A stretch of 64,000 nucleotides of DNA, taken from positions 1,488,001 to 1,552,000 of the forward strand of contig NZ_CP084580.1 of the NCBI RefSeq assembly GCF_021869765.1, read 5' to 3'. Positions within the stretch are counted from its first letter, which is position 1. The number at the start of each line of letters is the position of its first letter. The notes under the pieces are model-generated. The model was not told where the DNA came from, did no database searches, and saw only the letters and a list, made by a program, of their open reading frames with translations. The position numbers and the translations under genes are program-made. This DNA is from Chryseobacterium sp. MEBOG06. Lineage in GTDB: Bacteria > Bacteroidota > Bacteroidia > Flavobacteriales > Weeksellaceae. Of the stretch, positions 37,977 through 47,020 are shown piece by piece.

Positions 37977-38025
37977 TGAGATATATGGAAAGATTATAAT
38001 AAAAAGTTTGATCAATTACCAAAGC
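37977..38025 (+). pseudogene. Crumb of a membrane immunity gene
   Basis: EIYGKIIIKSLINYQ-type bases here align, after small indels, with the EIWKNYNREFDQLP stretch of the membrane immunity gene at 60581 (shared AGTTTGATCAATTACCAA). Nothing else of that gene remains. Confidence 0.45.
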
Positions 38026-38030
38026 CCCCC

Positions 38031-38437
38031 CGCTCTGCGAAGTTTTTAACTTCGTAGCAGATTGACTAGCCCTAATACAAAACAGAACTACATTGCTGTA
38101 ATGTTTTTAAGTTTAGAAGCTTTGATAAAAGCATCGATGGTTGCAGATATGTGAGCTTTGGTATCGCTGTCGAGTTCCTGTGTTCTTTTAGTTTATTAAG
38201 AGTGGCTCATACAGTCCATCTTTTACGAGATAATCTAAGGTGACGCCTGAAGCATTCGCAATTTTTGTAGCCAGGTCAATCGACGGAACATTTTCCCTCG
38301 CTAACGCAAAATTGCATCGTGTGGTGAAATAATAATAACAAGACCACTGCTATTGAGCAGTGGTTTTGTGTTGTAAAACGTGTTCTGTTTTTTATCTGAA
38401 AATAAAGTGTAATCTTCGCTGGATAAAGGGGGGGAAG
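38031..38437. repeat. Inter-cassette spacer, long-repeat copy 2
   Basis: Hairpin at 38035-38057, minus-strand XRE remnant, boundary hairpin at 38343-38364 with T tail, and the same GGATAAAGGGGG junction into the RHS core as at 23849. It differs from copy 1 mainly by the extra ~110 bases and a few substitutions. Confidence 0.75.
38070..38313 (-). pseudogene. Decayed XRE-family regulator, copy 2
   Basis: Minus strand: NFALARENVPSIDLATKIAN, ASGVTLDYLVKDGLYEPLL, then after a one-base frame change a linker and terminal helix (TKAHISATIDAFIKASKLKN). This layout, HTH second half followed by a 'LLxKLxxIxxL...IDAFIK' helix, is typical of small XRE regulators. The first HTH helices and start codon are missing. 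Confidence 0.65.
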
Positions 38438-39907
38438 TCTGTACAATATAACTACCTGAATCTTTCTGATCAGTATGTGATCCACCAGAATAGTTTTGGA
38501 AAGCCAACCTATAGTACTATCAATTACCTTTACCGTGCTGACGGAACCAAGCTTCGTAAAACGTTTTCTTCTTCCTCACCAAGAGGATCAACCTCAACCC
38601 GCATCACAGACTATCTGGACGGTTTTCAGTACAGCTACTTTGAAGGCGGAGGAAACTGTATTACCTGCAGAACCGAAAATGCTTACGAAGCAGAAGCTTA
38701 TAGAGGTATTCTGGATCCCGGTGTTATTCCGGAATGGAAACTTGATTTTGTAGCCACCGCAGAAGGTTTTTACAGTTTCACCGAAAACCGCTATATTTAC
38801 CAGTACAGAGATCACCTTGGAAATACCAGAGTCACCTTTGCCAAAAACAGCGCAGGCGCTCCTGAAATTATTGACACCAACAATTACTATCCTTTTGGTT
38901 TAAACCATATCTCAGGGTCGTTTGGTACTTCTAACTTTGGTAGTTTCTACAGTTACAAATACAACGGAAAGGAATTACAAGAGACGGGAATGTATGATTA
39001 CGGAGCAAGGATGATGATGCCTGACCTGGGAAGATGGGGAGCAATGGATGCCATGTCTGAGAAATACAGTTCCTGGAGTCCTTATAACTATGCGATCAAT
39101 AACCCTGTGATGGTGATTGATCCGGATGGAAATGATATTCAACCATTATCCGAAGCGCAACAGGCTTTTAAAAATTATGTAGCAACGATGTCAACAGGAA
39201 CTGAAACATCAGGAGGGAATATCTTTACAGGATTTGGTTATTCGCCTTTTGGAGAATATGATTGGGTTAGAAGGAAAGATGGTTCTTTTTATTGGGATAA
39301 TGAGGCAAATAACCAAAAATCAACAAAATTAGGTGAAACTTACATGGGTAAATCTTTACGAATAGGTATGGATAGTTATATAGATAGAAATCAGTGGGAT
39401 GGGCCAAATCCATGGTTTGATGTTTCAGGGTCAAAATTGCAAACTGATATATGGATATCTTCAGAAGAAAATGCTAAAGGAGAGCTAACAGGAATATCCA
39501 CAATAATAAGATCTAAAATTATGACAAATAAAGGAGGATTTAAAGGAGTTAAGATTAATTCTATGCCTGATATAGAGTCGAGTAAAAATTTTATTGATAA
39601 AAATGGTGAATTTATTGGCTTTAATATTACTGTTGAAAAACATGCTCAAGTTCCTGAATTTGAAAAAATTGGATTGAACCTTCAAGGATATGGACCAGTA
39701 AATGTTGCTCAGAGAATTGATGTAAATTATGTAGGGAAAAATTTAAATATATCTTTCAAAACAGATGTTTTTCCTTCTGCTTCAGCAGGAATAATAGGAG
39801 CTGGAGGATCATTTAAGTTGATGCAATATGATCAGCCATCTTATAGAGAAACGCACTCATTATTTAAAAATGGAGTAAGAAAACCATATTTATATCCAAG
39901 AAATTAA
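38438..39907 (+). CDS. RHS tip cassette with long core (lineage A), unknown toxin
   Basis: From 38438 the sequence is almost identical to 21380 onward of the full-length RHS gene for ~740 bases (SVQYNYLNLSDQYVIHQNS through PDGND). It then carries the lineage A linker IQPLSEAQQAFKNYVATMST and a tip beginning YSPFGEYDWVRRKDGSFYWD. The tip contains WDGPNPWFDVSGSKLQTDIW, beta-rich segments (EKIGLNLQGYGPVNVAQRID) and ends RKPYLYPRN. No catalytic motif recognised. A degraded relative of this tip lies at 59180-59487. No ATG start is associated with the core; a donor role is likely. Confidence 0.68.
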   Translation, partial: SVQYNYLNLSDQYVIHQNSFGKPTYSTINYLYRADGTKLRKTFSSSSPRGSTSTRITDYLDGFQYSYFEGGGNCITCRTENAYEAEAYRGILDPGVIPEWKLDFVATAEGFYSFTENRYIYQYRDHLGNTRVTFAKNSAGAPEIIDTNNYYPFGLNHISGSFGTSNFGSFYSYKYNGKELQETGMYDYGARMMMPDLGRWGAMDAMSEKYSSWSPYNYAINNPVMVIDPDGNDIQPLSEAQQAFKNYVATMSTGTETSGGNIFTGFGYSPFGEYDWVRRKDGSFYWDNEANNQKSTKLGETYMGKSLRIGMDSYIDRNQWDGPNPWFDVSGSKLQTDIWISSEENAKGELTGISTIIRSKIMTNKGGFKGVKINSMPDIESSKNFIDKNGEFIGFNITVEKHAQVPEFEKIGLNLQGYGPVNVAQRIDVNYVGKNLNISFKTDVFPSASAGIIGAGGSFKLMQYDQPSYRETHSLFKNGVRKPYLYPRN

Positions 39908-39908
39908 A

Positions 39909-40292
39909 ATGAAAAAAAAATATTTATTTATTATACTCTTTTCGTGTATTTTAAACTTTATGTACTATTTGTGTTTTATTTTAGTGAATACAGATAATTC
40001 AGTAATAGACTTTTTTAGAGGCTTAATTAATAATTTCCCAACTAGTTTTTATTATTTAATACCCTCATTTATTCCGTCATTATATCTTATTCTATTTGGA
40101 ATTATATTTCATAACAGTAAAAACAAGTACTATAATTTATTATCGAGTTTTATATTAATTAGTTTAGATATTTTTTTTATAAAGTTTTTTTATGGAGAAA
40201 TGAATATTGATGTAAACCTTTTATTTATAAGAATTCTTTTTATTATTTTTTATATATTTATTTGTAGTATACTTTTAGCTAAGAAAGAGTAA
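39909..40292 (+). CDS. Small membrane immunity candidate (four helices)
   Basis: 127 aa, almost entirely hydrophobic: four predicted helices (YLFIILFSCILNFMYYLCFI, FYYLIPSFIPSLYLILFGI, LLSSFILISLDIFFIKFF, LLFIRILFIIFYIFICSILL). One base after the toxin stop. A membrane antidote suggests the tip acts at or across the inner membrane (inference). No named family recognised. Confidence 0.62.
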   Translation: MKKKYLFIILFSCILNFMYYLCFILVNTDNSVIDFFRGLINNFPTSFYYLIPSFIPSLYLILFGIIFHNSKNKYYNLLSSFILISLDIFFIKFFYGEMNIDVNLLFIRILFIIFYIFICSILLAKKE

Positions 40293-40740
40293 AGATACAA
40301 TTGCTCATACTAGTGTGAACATCTCGCTTTTATTTAAACTTTTAAATTTATAAGCGCAGGCGTTCTAGAAATTACCGATACCGATAACTATTATCCTTTT
40401 GTCTTAAACCATAATATGGTAAACTTCCCTGTTTTAGTAGAGAAAGAATTTTCAAACAGAGAGCTTTAGATAAAGAGTATATTGAAGAAAGATAATAAAT
40501 AATCGTGGACAAAGTTGACTAATTTAGTAATCCCCTCGCTACCGCACCGCTGCATCGTGTGGTGAAGTAGTAATAACAAAACCACTGCTATTGAGCAGTG
40601 GTTTTGTTAAAAAAACGTTCTGTTTTTGTTTGTGAAAAGCCATATATTTATTTTGAAAACAATAAGTATATTTATCAGTATAAAGGCCAACTTGATAGAC
40701 CAATAAAAGAAAAGCTTTTACGAAAACTGTGAACGCAGTT
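40293..40740. repeat. Spacer with RHS crumb, boundary hairpin and YIYQYKDQ-type block
   Basis: A short RHS crumb at ~40352-40414 (ITDTDNYYPFVLNH) is followed by the boundary hairpin (40581-40589 / 40594-40602) and the recurring block ending GTGAACGCAGTTCAGTTAG. That block is shared almost exactly with ~53280-53396. No intact gene. Confidence 0.6.
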
Positions 40741-41806
40741 CAGTTAGGGTCACCTTTGCCAAAAACAGCGCAGGCGCTCTTGAAATTATTGATACCAACA
40801 ATTACTATCCTTTTGGTTTAAACCATATCTCAGGGACGTTTGGCACCTCCAACTTTGGTAGTTTCTACAGTTACAAGTATAACGGAAAGGAATTATAAGA
40901 GACGGGAATGTATGATTACGGTGCAAGAATGATGATGCCTGACCTGGGAAGATGGGGAGCAATGGATGCCATGTCTGAGAAATACAGTTCCTGGAGTCCA
41001 TATAACTACGCTATTAATAATCCTGTGATGGTGATTGATCCGGATGGAAATGATATTCAACCATTATCCGAAGCACAACAGGCTTTTAAAAATTACGTAG
41101 CAACGATGTCAACAGGAACTGAAACATCAGGAGGGAATATCTTTACAGGATTTGGCTCTAACCTTTTTGATGATCACTTTAATCAGTTTGGTAAATTTTT
41201 ATACACTGATAATAAGAATACAAATAATATTATTATTGATTTTCAAAATCCTATTACAGGCAGTTTTAATACAGCTCCATGGCTGTCAGTGGAACTAAAG
41301 GATTATATATTTAATAAAGATAATGCGTTTGTTTTAGCAAACATCGCTAATCATTATGCTAAAGATGCTGGTATAAATTTAAATAACCTTAAAGGTAATA
41401 GCATGTCTGTAGGAATTGCAGATTATCATTTTGATGCAGGGAAAATGGTTGGTACATTTTCTCGTTTTAATGGAGGTGAATATAATCCAGATGCTTTAAT
41501 GCAGGCAAACAAGGAATCTAAAACTGTCTCTTTGATGGTTGGCAATGGAAAACCGCATCCATATTATAATGATAAAAACAATATGATTTCTGCATTAAGT
41601 CATGAGGGAGGAAAAATAAGTCACTTAACAGTAAATCCTAATAATATTAATCTATCTAAATTAGATTTAGCAAAAGAGCATATCACAATTTATGAGCATC
41701 AAATCTCTTCTCCTCTTTTTAAGAAGACTACAGCTGGCTTTCAACAATTAATGAAAAAAATTATTCTAATGATAAATGGTATTATAACACTTACAAATCG
41801 AAATAG
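40741..41806 (+). pseudogene. RHS tip cassette (lineage A) with nonsense codon in the core and A-run frame break near the toxin end
   Basis: RHS core from 40747 is interrupted by a CAA-to-TAA stop at 40896-40898 (KEL-stop-ETGMYDYG). The frame reopens at ATG 40908. The tip (FGSNLFDDHFNQFGKFLYTD, MSVGIADYHFDAGKMVGTFS, SALSHEGGKISHLTVNPNN, EHITIYEHQISSPLFKK) is of unknown type. At 41754-41760 an A7 run would need one more A to give the natural-looking end NYSNDKWYYNTYKSK-stop (41806). As it stands the frame runs on into the immunity lipoprotein to 42293. Confidence 0.62.
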
Positions 41807-42293
41807 ATTTAATATATATGTATGTCTATTAATTTTTCTATTTATATCATGTAAAAAGTCTATGTTAAAGAATGATAATGTTGTTTGTTCTTTTCAGAAT
41901 TTAATATGTGATTATACAAAAGATAGTATAAGGATAAAAAATGTAGAGACTTTTTTACTTTTTGGAAATCCTACAAATGACACCCTTAAAGTTTCTCTTA
42001 AAGATATTCAAGCGAAGTATCGACATATTTATGAAAGGGATACACTGAAGATAAATTTTGAAGCATTAACAATTATTTCTATTCCACCACATGACTCTCT
42101 CGGATTACCTTGTATGTCAATAATTGAAAAGAACTTTGGTAAAGGAAATAAAGTCTTTGAAAAAGGATTTTCAATTGTTAATGTTAATTCTCAAAAAGAA
42201 ATTTCTCATGCACCAGGCTACAGATTAAAACAAATTAATGATTTTCAATTATATAAGAAGTGGGGAAGAAAACATAATAACATGACTTTATAA
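41769..42293 (+). CDS. Lipoprotein immunity candidate
   Basis: 174 aa from ATG 41769, overlapping the restored toxin end by 38 bases. The signal peptide ends in IYVCLLIFLFISC (lipobox Cys 28). The mature part (NDNVVCSFQNLICDYTKDSI, then TFLLFGNPTNDTLKVSLKDI) is not related by eye to the WW-containing lipoprotein family in the array. An alternative start at 41751 is possible. The upstream toxin frame currently reads through into it. Confidence 0.6.
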   Translation: MINGIITLTNRNRFNIYVCLLIFLFISCKKSMLKNDNVVCSFQNLICDYTKDSIRIKNVETFLLFGNPTNDTLKVSLKDIQAKYRHIYERDTLKINFEALTIISIPPHDSLGLPCMSIIEKNFGKGNKVFEKGFSIVNVNSQKEISHAPGYRLKQINDFQLYKKWGRKHNNMTL

Positions 42294-42308
42294 AGTAGCA
42301 AATCTACT

Positions 42309-43124
42309 CCGGATGGAAATGATGCAATGTTCGCTTCGGGAGAAGCAGCACAATTTGCTTTTAAAATGTATGTGGCAACGATGTCTACAGGAACTGGAAC
42401 ATCAGGAGGGAATATATTTATGGGATGGGAAAATCTAGGACCCGGACCAAAGGGAGGAATCAGATTTATTTTAAATATGGGATCAAGTGCAGATATGAAT
42501 GATGCTGCTAAAACAAGAATAAATGAAATAAGGAGAAACTATCCTAATGATAAAATAGTTGAACTTTTAGAGGGTAATTTTGGAAAACTTGCAAATATTG
42601 TAAAAAGAGAATTAGATATTGCAAAAAAAGAAGGTTATGGTAAAACATTAGAATTAAGTGTCTTTTCTCATGCTTCTACAGATGGACCTGTCGGGGAATA
42701 TGATAAAAACAATCCTTATGATTTATCAAAAGAATCAGGAGATCTAATTGACAAAGGACAAATGTCTTTAGTTGGTTGGTCCAAAATAAATTGGAATTTT
42801 GATCCAAAAAATAGCGTTGCCGCTTTTTATGGTTGTCAAAGTGATACTTTTGCTGAAAAATTTATGAGAATTAGTAATGTTTACTACACAGCTGGAATAG
42901 GTGGAAGCGCAGGGGGGTCAAAAACAATTTCTGGAGAGTTTAGCAATACTATTTTAAATAATTTTGGGTTATCATTTGGAAATGTGTATATGAGATCACA
43001 AACAGATGGAATTGTAGATCCATTAACAATTTACAGAAGAGGATATACTGCAAAATCACCCGATGGTTATAGATATTTGAAGCCTATTGAATACTATAGA
43101 AATGCAACAGTACCATCAAAATAA
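42309..43124 (+). CDS. RHS tip without core; possible clan CD cysteine peptidase
   Basis: Homology starts abruptly at PDGNDAMFASGEAAQFAFKM (lineage A, second linker type); no GRW or NNP core precedes it. First ATG at 42327. The tip (IRFILNMGSSADMNDAAKTR, LELSVFSHASTDGPVGEYD, SVAAFYGCQSDTFAEKFM, YYTAGIGGSAGGSKT) has a His followed ~55 residues later by a G-C-Q-S, with hydrophobic strands before each. This spacing recalls the His/Cys dyad of clan CD peptidases such as CHAT, but it is a weak pattern match. A small membrane protein follows. Confidence 0.6.
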   Translation, partial: PDGNDAMFASGEAAQFAFKMYVATMSTGTGTSGGNIFMGWENLGPGPKGGIRFILNMGSSADMNDAAKTRINEIRRNYPNDKIVELLEGNFGKLANIVKRELDIAKKEGYGKTLELSVFSHASTDGPVGEYDKNNPYDLSKESGDLIDKGQMSLVGWSKINWNFDPKNSVAAFYGCQSDTFAEKFMRISNVYYTAGIGGSAGGSKTISGEFSNTILNNFGLSFGNVYMRSQTDGIVDPLTIYRRGYTAKSPDGYRYLKPIEYYRNATVPSK

Positions 43125-43139
43125 ATGTAATATTAAGTT

Positions 43140-43400
43140 ATGAAATTAATTATAAGAATAATAAAAGTAATAGTAGGTTTTTTTTCTTATCTCTTTTTAA
43201 GTATTTTCTATCAGAAATTCTTAGGTCAAGAACCTTTTAATAATTCTTTTTCAATAGGCTTACCTAGGTTTTATTTTGAGTTTTATTCAAGTGACTGTCA
43301 GAAGCTTAATGGTAGTAATTTGGGGCAATTTGGAATTAATATGATTATTTATACAGCTATAGTTACCATTTATTACAAATTTTTTAAAAAACTTTTCTAA
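43140..43400 (+). CDS. Small membrane immunity candidate
   Basis: 86 aa with two hydrophobic helices (VIVGFFSYLFLSIFYQKF; GINMIIYTAIVTIYYKFF) around a loop with FYSSDCQKLNGSNLG. It starts 15 bases after the toxin stop. No family recognised; assigned as immunity by position. Confidence 0.5.
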   Translation: MKLIIRIIKVIVGFFSYLFLSIFYQKFLGQEPFNNSFSIGLPRFYFEFYSSDCQKLNGSNLGQFGINMIIYTAIVTIYYKFFKKLF

Positions 43401-43719
43401 AAATAAAGTAGAAAAAAGTAATATTCCAAATCTGATGATATCTAATGTATAAGAGTATTAACAACTATCCCTCTTTACTGTAAGATTATATCCTGTAATA
43501 ATAGCGAAACCACTGCTATTAAGCGGTGGTTTTGTTTGTGAAAAGAAATTCTGTTTTGTATGTGAAAGTCTATAGGTTTATTCTGAAAACAATAAGTATT
43601 TTTATCTTTATAAACAATATCTCAGGGCGTTTGGCACCTTCAGCTTTGGAAGTTTCTAATCCTGTAAGTACAACGGTAAAGAATTACAGGAAACCGGGAT
43701 TTATGATTATGGAGCAAGG
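43401..43719. repeat. Spacer with degraded boundary hairpin and decayed RHS core
   Basis: Boundary hairpin (43509-43517 / 43522-43530, loop ATTA). Then a heavily mutated version of the YIYQYKDQ block and a decayed core (remnants of NISG, GSF, KYNGKELQETG) with stops and indels. Confidence 0.6.
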
Positions 43720-44661
43720 ATGATGATGCCTGACCTGGGAAGATGGGGAGCAATGGATGCCATGTCTGAGAAATACAGTTCCTGGAGTCCTTATAACTAT
43801 GCGATCAATAACCCTGTGATGGTGATTGATCCGGATGGAAATGATATTCAACCATTATCCGAAGCGCAACAGGCTTTTAAAAATTATGTAGCAACGATGT
43901 CAACAGGAACTGAAACATCAGGAGGGAATATTTTTACTGGGTTTAATTTTTCTGGTTTTGGAACAGATGATTGGATCAGAGGACTTGATGGAAAGTGGAG
44001 ATATGATGCTAATATTACTACTTTGGAAAAGGCAATGCGAATGGCAGGTATAACCGGTTTTGCTAAAAATGGAACAATATTCTCAAATGTAAGTGTAGAT
44101 GGAGGAAGTATCTCGGCTTATGCACGACTAAATGAAGGAGGTAGTATAACCAAGCTTGGTGCGGATGATCTAGCTTCTATGAATGCAATTGTAGATGCAT
44201 TACCAATGTGGTTAGGTGGAACGTGGAGAACCTGGACCAATGTAACATTTTACAGTTTTTCCGCAGGATCAAATGATCCTGATAAAGAAACACTTAATAA
44301 ATTAAAACCACAGGATAAAATTGATTTTAATAATATGTTTGAGTATATTTTAGGTGGGTACGGTAGAAATACAAGGCTTGATCGTAAAAATTTGGGAGAT
44401 GCCGCTATCCAATTTGGTCTTGACGTAGAAGGTATTGGAAATCCATTTGGAAGTTTATCAGGATTAGGGACTGTAAAATCAGATACATTTGGCATTTGGG
44501 ATAGGCAAGCTACTGGAGTTTTACGTAATAATGATGGATCTCCATTTGGTTTAAAATATAAAAATGTAAGAGGAGAAGGACTGAGTAAAGGAACAGTAGA
44601 TTCATTAAATAAAGCAATTAAAGATTCTAATAATTACTGGAATAGACAATTAAGGAAATAG
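43720..44661 (+). CDS. RHS tip cassette (lineage A), module set 1-2a-3a
   Basis: 313 aa from an ATG inside the core motif MMMPDLGRWGAMDAM. PDGND, linker IQPLSEAQQAFKNYVATMST, then three modules shared with the full-length RHS tip: FGTDDWIRGLDGKWRYDANI, VSVDGGSISAYARLNEGG and WTNVTFYSFSAGSNDPDKE...EYILGGYGRNTRLDRK. It diverges only after GIGNPF, with a private ~70-residue tail (SLSGLGTVKSDTFGIWDRQ to NNYWNRQLRK). The M before YDYG has become I (GIYDYGAR). The activity is unknown; the private tail is the part that tracks with immunity. Confidence 0.7.
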   Translation: MMMPDLGRWGAMDAMSEKYSSWSPYNYAINNPVMVIDPDGNDIQPLSEAQQAFKNYVATMSTGTETSGGNIFTGFNFSGFGTDDWIRGLDGKWRYDANITTLEKAMRMAGITGFAKNGTIFSNVSVDGGSISAYARLNEGGSITKLGADDLASMNAIVDALPMWLGGTWRTWTNVTFYSFSAGSNDPDKETLNKLKPQDKIDFNNMFEYILGGYGRNTRLDRKNLGDAAIQFGLDVEGIGNPFGSLSGLGTVKSDTFGIWDRQATGVLRNNDGSPFGLKYKNVRGEGLSKGTVDSLNKAIKDSNNYWNRQLRK

Positions 44662-44664
44662 ATT

Positions 44665-45144
44665 ATGAAATATATTATTTTATGTAGTTTGTTCATTTTT
44701 TTTGGGTGTAAAAAAGAAGTATCTCAAAAAATATATTATCCAAACGGAAAGCTTAATTATGTTTTAAATAAAAAAATAGATACTACTAAAATTACATTTT
44801 TTGATAAGAACGAAAAGGCTGTAATGAATTTGAATTTTTATAAAGATTACTTTATAGGAGCTATTGTTTATAACAAAAATCCAAATCTTCCATTTAAAGA
44901 TTCTATTAGTATAGATAGCATGAAAGGTTCTTATTTTTATGGAACAGAATACATTATTTTTGAAAGAGGAGCTAAGCTTATGGGATCATATAGATATAAA
45001 AGAAACTCGGATTTTAGAAAAGCATTACAGAGCATACAACCATTCGGTATTCATAATACCTTTGATATGGGAGGAACTATTATTGGAAAAACAGAATATA
45101 TTATTGTAAATGATACTGTATATAACACTAAAATTGCACTGTAG
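44665..45144 (+). CDS. Lipoprotein immunity candidate (KGxYFYGTE family)
   Basis: 159 aa, lipobox Cys 15 (YIILCSLFIFFGC). Contains IYYPNGKLNYVLNKK, a motif like MORN/toxin-antitoxin YwqK repeats, and SMKGSYFYGTEYIIFERG. The next gene shares the KGxYFYGTE signature, so the two form a local paralogous pair. Three bases after the toxin stop. Confidence 0.62.
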   Translation: MKYIILCSLFIFFGCKKEVSQKIYYPNGKLNYVLNKKIDTTKITFFDKNEKAVMNLNFYKDYFIGAIVYNKNPNLPFKDSISIDSMKGSYFYGTEYIIFERGAKLMGSYRYKRNSDFRKALQSIQPFGIHNTFDMGGTIIGKTEYIIVNDTVYNTKIAL

Positions 45145-45145
45145 A

Positions 45146-45595
45146 ATGAATTATCAAGTACGTTTTTTATTACTAATGTTTTCTATTTTTTTTATAAAAT
45201 CCTGCACAAAAGAGAGCGATTTATCTTATAGCATTTATGATAAAAATGGCTTTATTAAAGCAGATGGAAAGTTTAAAAGAGATCACTTTCTAGATACAAT
45301 TTACGTTTATAAGGAAAAAGACAATGATATTTATAATGACCATTTTGACACCCTTATAATAATAAATAGTTCAAAAGGTAACTACTTTTATGGTACAGAA
45401 ATAATAGAAGAAAAAAATACACACAAGCTCTTTTCTAAAGGAATATATAGATTCAAAAAATCTTCTAATCCAGAGGAATGTTTCCAAAGTAAATTAAAGA
45501 CAGGATATTTTGAAATTTATAATATTGACGGTAGCTTAAGTTCAAAAAAGCTATATAAAATAAAAGGTGATTCTTCTTATGTTGTTGAATATTAG
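45146..45595 (+). CDS. Second lipoprotein immunity candidate (KGxYFYGTE family)
   Basis: 149 aa from ATG 45146, lipobox Cys 20 (LLLMFSIFFIKSC). YSIYDKNGFIKADGKFKRD and NSSKGNYFYGTEIIEEKN relate it to the preceding lipoprotein. It has no toxin of its own, suggesting a spare antidote captured from another cassette. It follows a single base after the preceding stop codon. Confidence 0.58.
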   Translation: MNYQVRFLLLMFSIFFIKSCTKESDLSYSIYDKNGFIKADGKFKRDHFLDTIYVYKEKDNDIYNDHFDTLIIINSSKGNYFYGTEIIEEKNTHKLFSKGIYRFKKSSNPEECFQSKLKTGYFEIYNIDGSLSSKKLYKIKGDSSYVVEY

Positions 45596-45616
45596 TCTCC
45601 CTAACAGCAACGATTA

Positions 45617-46156
45617 TCAGCTTATGCACGACTAAATGAAGGAGGTAGTATAACCAAGCTCGGTGCGGATGATCTAGCTTCTATGAATGCAATTGTAGAT
45701 GCACTACCAATGTGGTTAGGAGGAACGTGGAGTACATGGGAATCTCAAGAATTTCCTCAGATTACCAATACTGGAGGATTGGCAAGAACAGATTTTGATG
45801 CAAGTACCTGGGATAAATTTAGACCTGGTGATAAGCTTTTTACTTTAGATGCTGGAAGCTTTATATTTCCAAGTACTTTTCCAGCCGACGGTTCTAAAGG
45901 AGTACCAACATGGGCAGGTAGAGTGTATGCGGGTGTATGGGGTGTAGATAGAATTAGAGAATTGTCAGATTTGTTTGTTGGAAAGAAAAGTGATAGTACA
46001 TTAAGTGTTTACAATACTTGGACTTATGATAAAAATGGATCTTTTAAATCTTTAGACACAGCAAAATATATTAAAAATAATGACTCCACAGGATTTATGA
46101 GATTTATGAATTCTGTAGATAATCAAAGAATTTTAAAGTCTAAAAATATAAAATAA
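45617..46156 (+). CDS. 5'-truncated RHS tip (lineage A modules 2a-3b)
   Basis: Homology begins inside module 2a (SAYARLNEGGSITKLGADDL), with no RHS core. First ATG at 45683. It continues to LPMWLGGTW and then module 3b (STWESQEFPQITNTGGLART, DASTWDKFRPGDKLFTLDAG, WAGRVYAGVWGVDRIREL). It ends in a private tail (KKSDSTLSVYNTWTYDKNGS ... ILKSKNIK). It cannot be secreted alone. A lipoprotein gene follows after six bases. Confidence 0.65.
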   Translation, partial: SAYARLNEGGSITKLGADDLASMNAIVDALPMWLGGTWSTWESQEFPQITNTGGLARTDFDASTWDKFRPGDKLFTLDAGSFIFPSTFPADGSKGVPTWAGRVYAGVWGVDRIRELSDLFVGKKSDSTLSVYNTWTYDKNGSFKSLDTAKYIKNNDSTGFMRFMNSVDNQRILKSKNIK

Positions 46157-46162
46157 TTAATA

Positions 46163-46849
46163 ATGAGGATAATATATATTATTATTTTAATACTATTTAT
46201 GGTTTATTCTTGTAAAAAAGAAAATCACAAAGTAGATATGAAAATACAAAAGGAAAATTATAATCCTACAGAATATTTTGCTTTTCCAACCAATATAAAA
46301 AAATGGAAAAACTATAAAGAAATTGCTGTAAATGACTCTCTAAAAAAGGTTCAGGGAGAGTTTGAAGATTATAAGATTGAAGGATATATTAATCAATATA
46401 ATCAAAAAATAAATTGGTGGAATATTGTAAATAAAAAAAATATTCAAGCTGACAATGTTAGATTAGAATATCGAATTGTTGATAATAAAGAATATGTTAA
46501 TCAGTATATTAATTATGATACAAAAAATGGAAATGACATAAAAAATAGTTTGTTTTATTTGAAAGAAAGATTAAACCATAATACCTTAAGATATAAGTTC
46601 TATATACCAAATAAAAAAATTAAGGTAAATACATCTGCAACTATTTTTTTGTCATTCTTTTTAAATAATAAAGAAATAAGAAAAGAAGATTTAAAATGTG
46701 TTAAAAAGAATAACTATTACTACGTGGATGTAAATTATGTTGATACAGGTGATAACATTATTGTTAAGGGGTTATTCGAAGAAGGATATGAATATGATGA
46801 TGGTGAGATGGGACTAAATGAAATTTATGTATTAGATACATTGAAATAG
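46163..46849 (+). CDS. Lipoprotein immunity candidate (WW family)
   Basis: 228 aa, lipobox Cys 17 (IIYIIILILFMVYSC). Family features: NPTEYFAFPTNIKKWKNYKE, VNDSLKKVQGEFEDYKIEGY, INWWNIV, EYVNQYINYD, LRYKFYIPNK, LNEIYVLDTLK. Closest in the window is the lipoprotein at 49223 (STEYFSIPTDLKN, VKYKFYIPYQ, NDIYVSDTLK), also behind a module 3b tip. Confidence 0.68.
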   Translation: MRIIYIIILILFMVYSCKKENHKVDMKIQKENYNPTEYFAFPTNIKKWKNYKEIAVNDSLKKVQGEFEDYKIEGYINQYNQKINWWNIVNKKNIQADNVRLEYRIVDNKEYVNQYINYDTKNGNDIKNSLFYLKERLNHNTLRYKFYIPNKKIKVNTSATIFLSFFLNNKEIRKEDLKCVKKNNYYYVDVNYVDTGDNIIVKGLFEEGYEYDDGEMGLNEIYVLDTLK

Positions 46850-46981
46850 TGGAGTTGCTACCTTTTTTAGAACAGAAATTTTATACCCTAACAAAGGGGG
46901 ATGAAAATTAGAGTATTGGTTTTCAATATCCCTCGGCTGCCGATTGAATCGTGTGTTAAGTAATAGTAACAAAGCTACCGC
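46850..46981. repeat. Spacer with degenerate boundary element
   Basis: CCCTCGGCTGCCGATTGAAT followed by CGTGTGTTAAGTAATAGTAA is the left part of the boundary element. The hairpin itself has been replaced by the entry into RHS core (YYKYNGKELQE). Confidence 0.5.
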
Positions 46982-47020
46982 TATTATAAATACAATGGCA
47001 AAGAGCTTCAGGAAATAGGA

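Noticed and set aside
44700..44960. Calling the lipoprotein at 44665 a YwqK/MORN-repeat antitoxin
   Set aside because: Only one YPNGKLNY-like unit is seen, whereas that family has several; the resemblance is noted but not used as an assignment.
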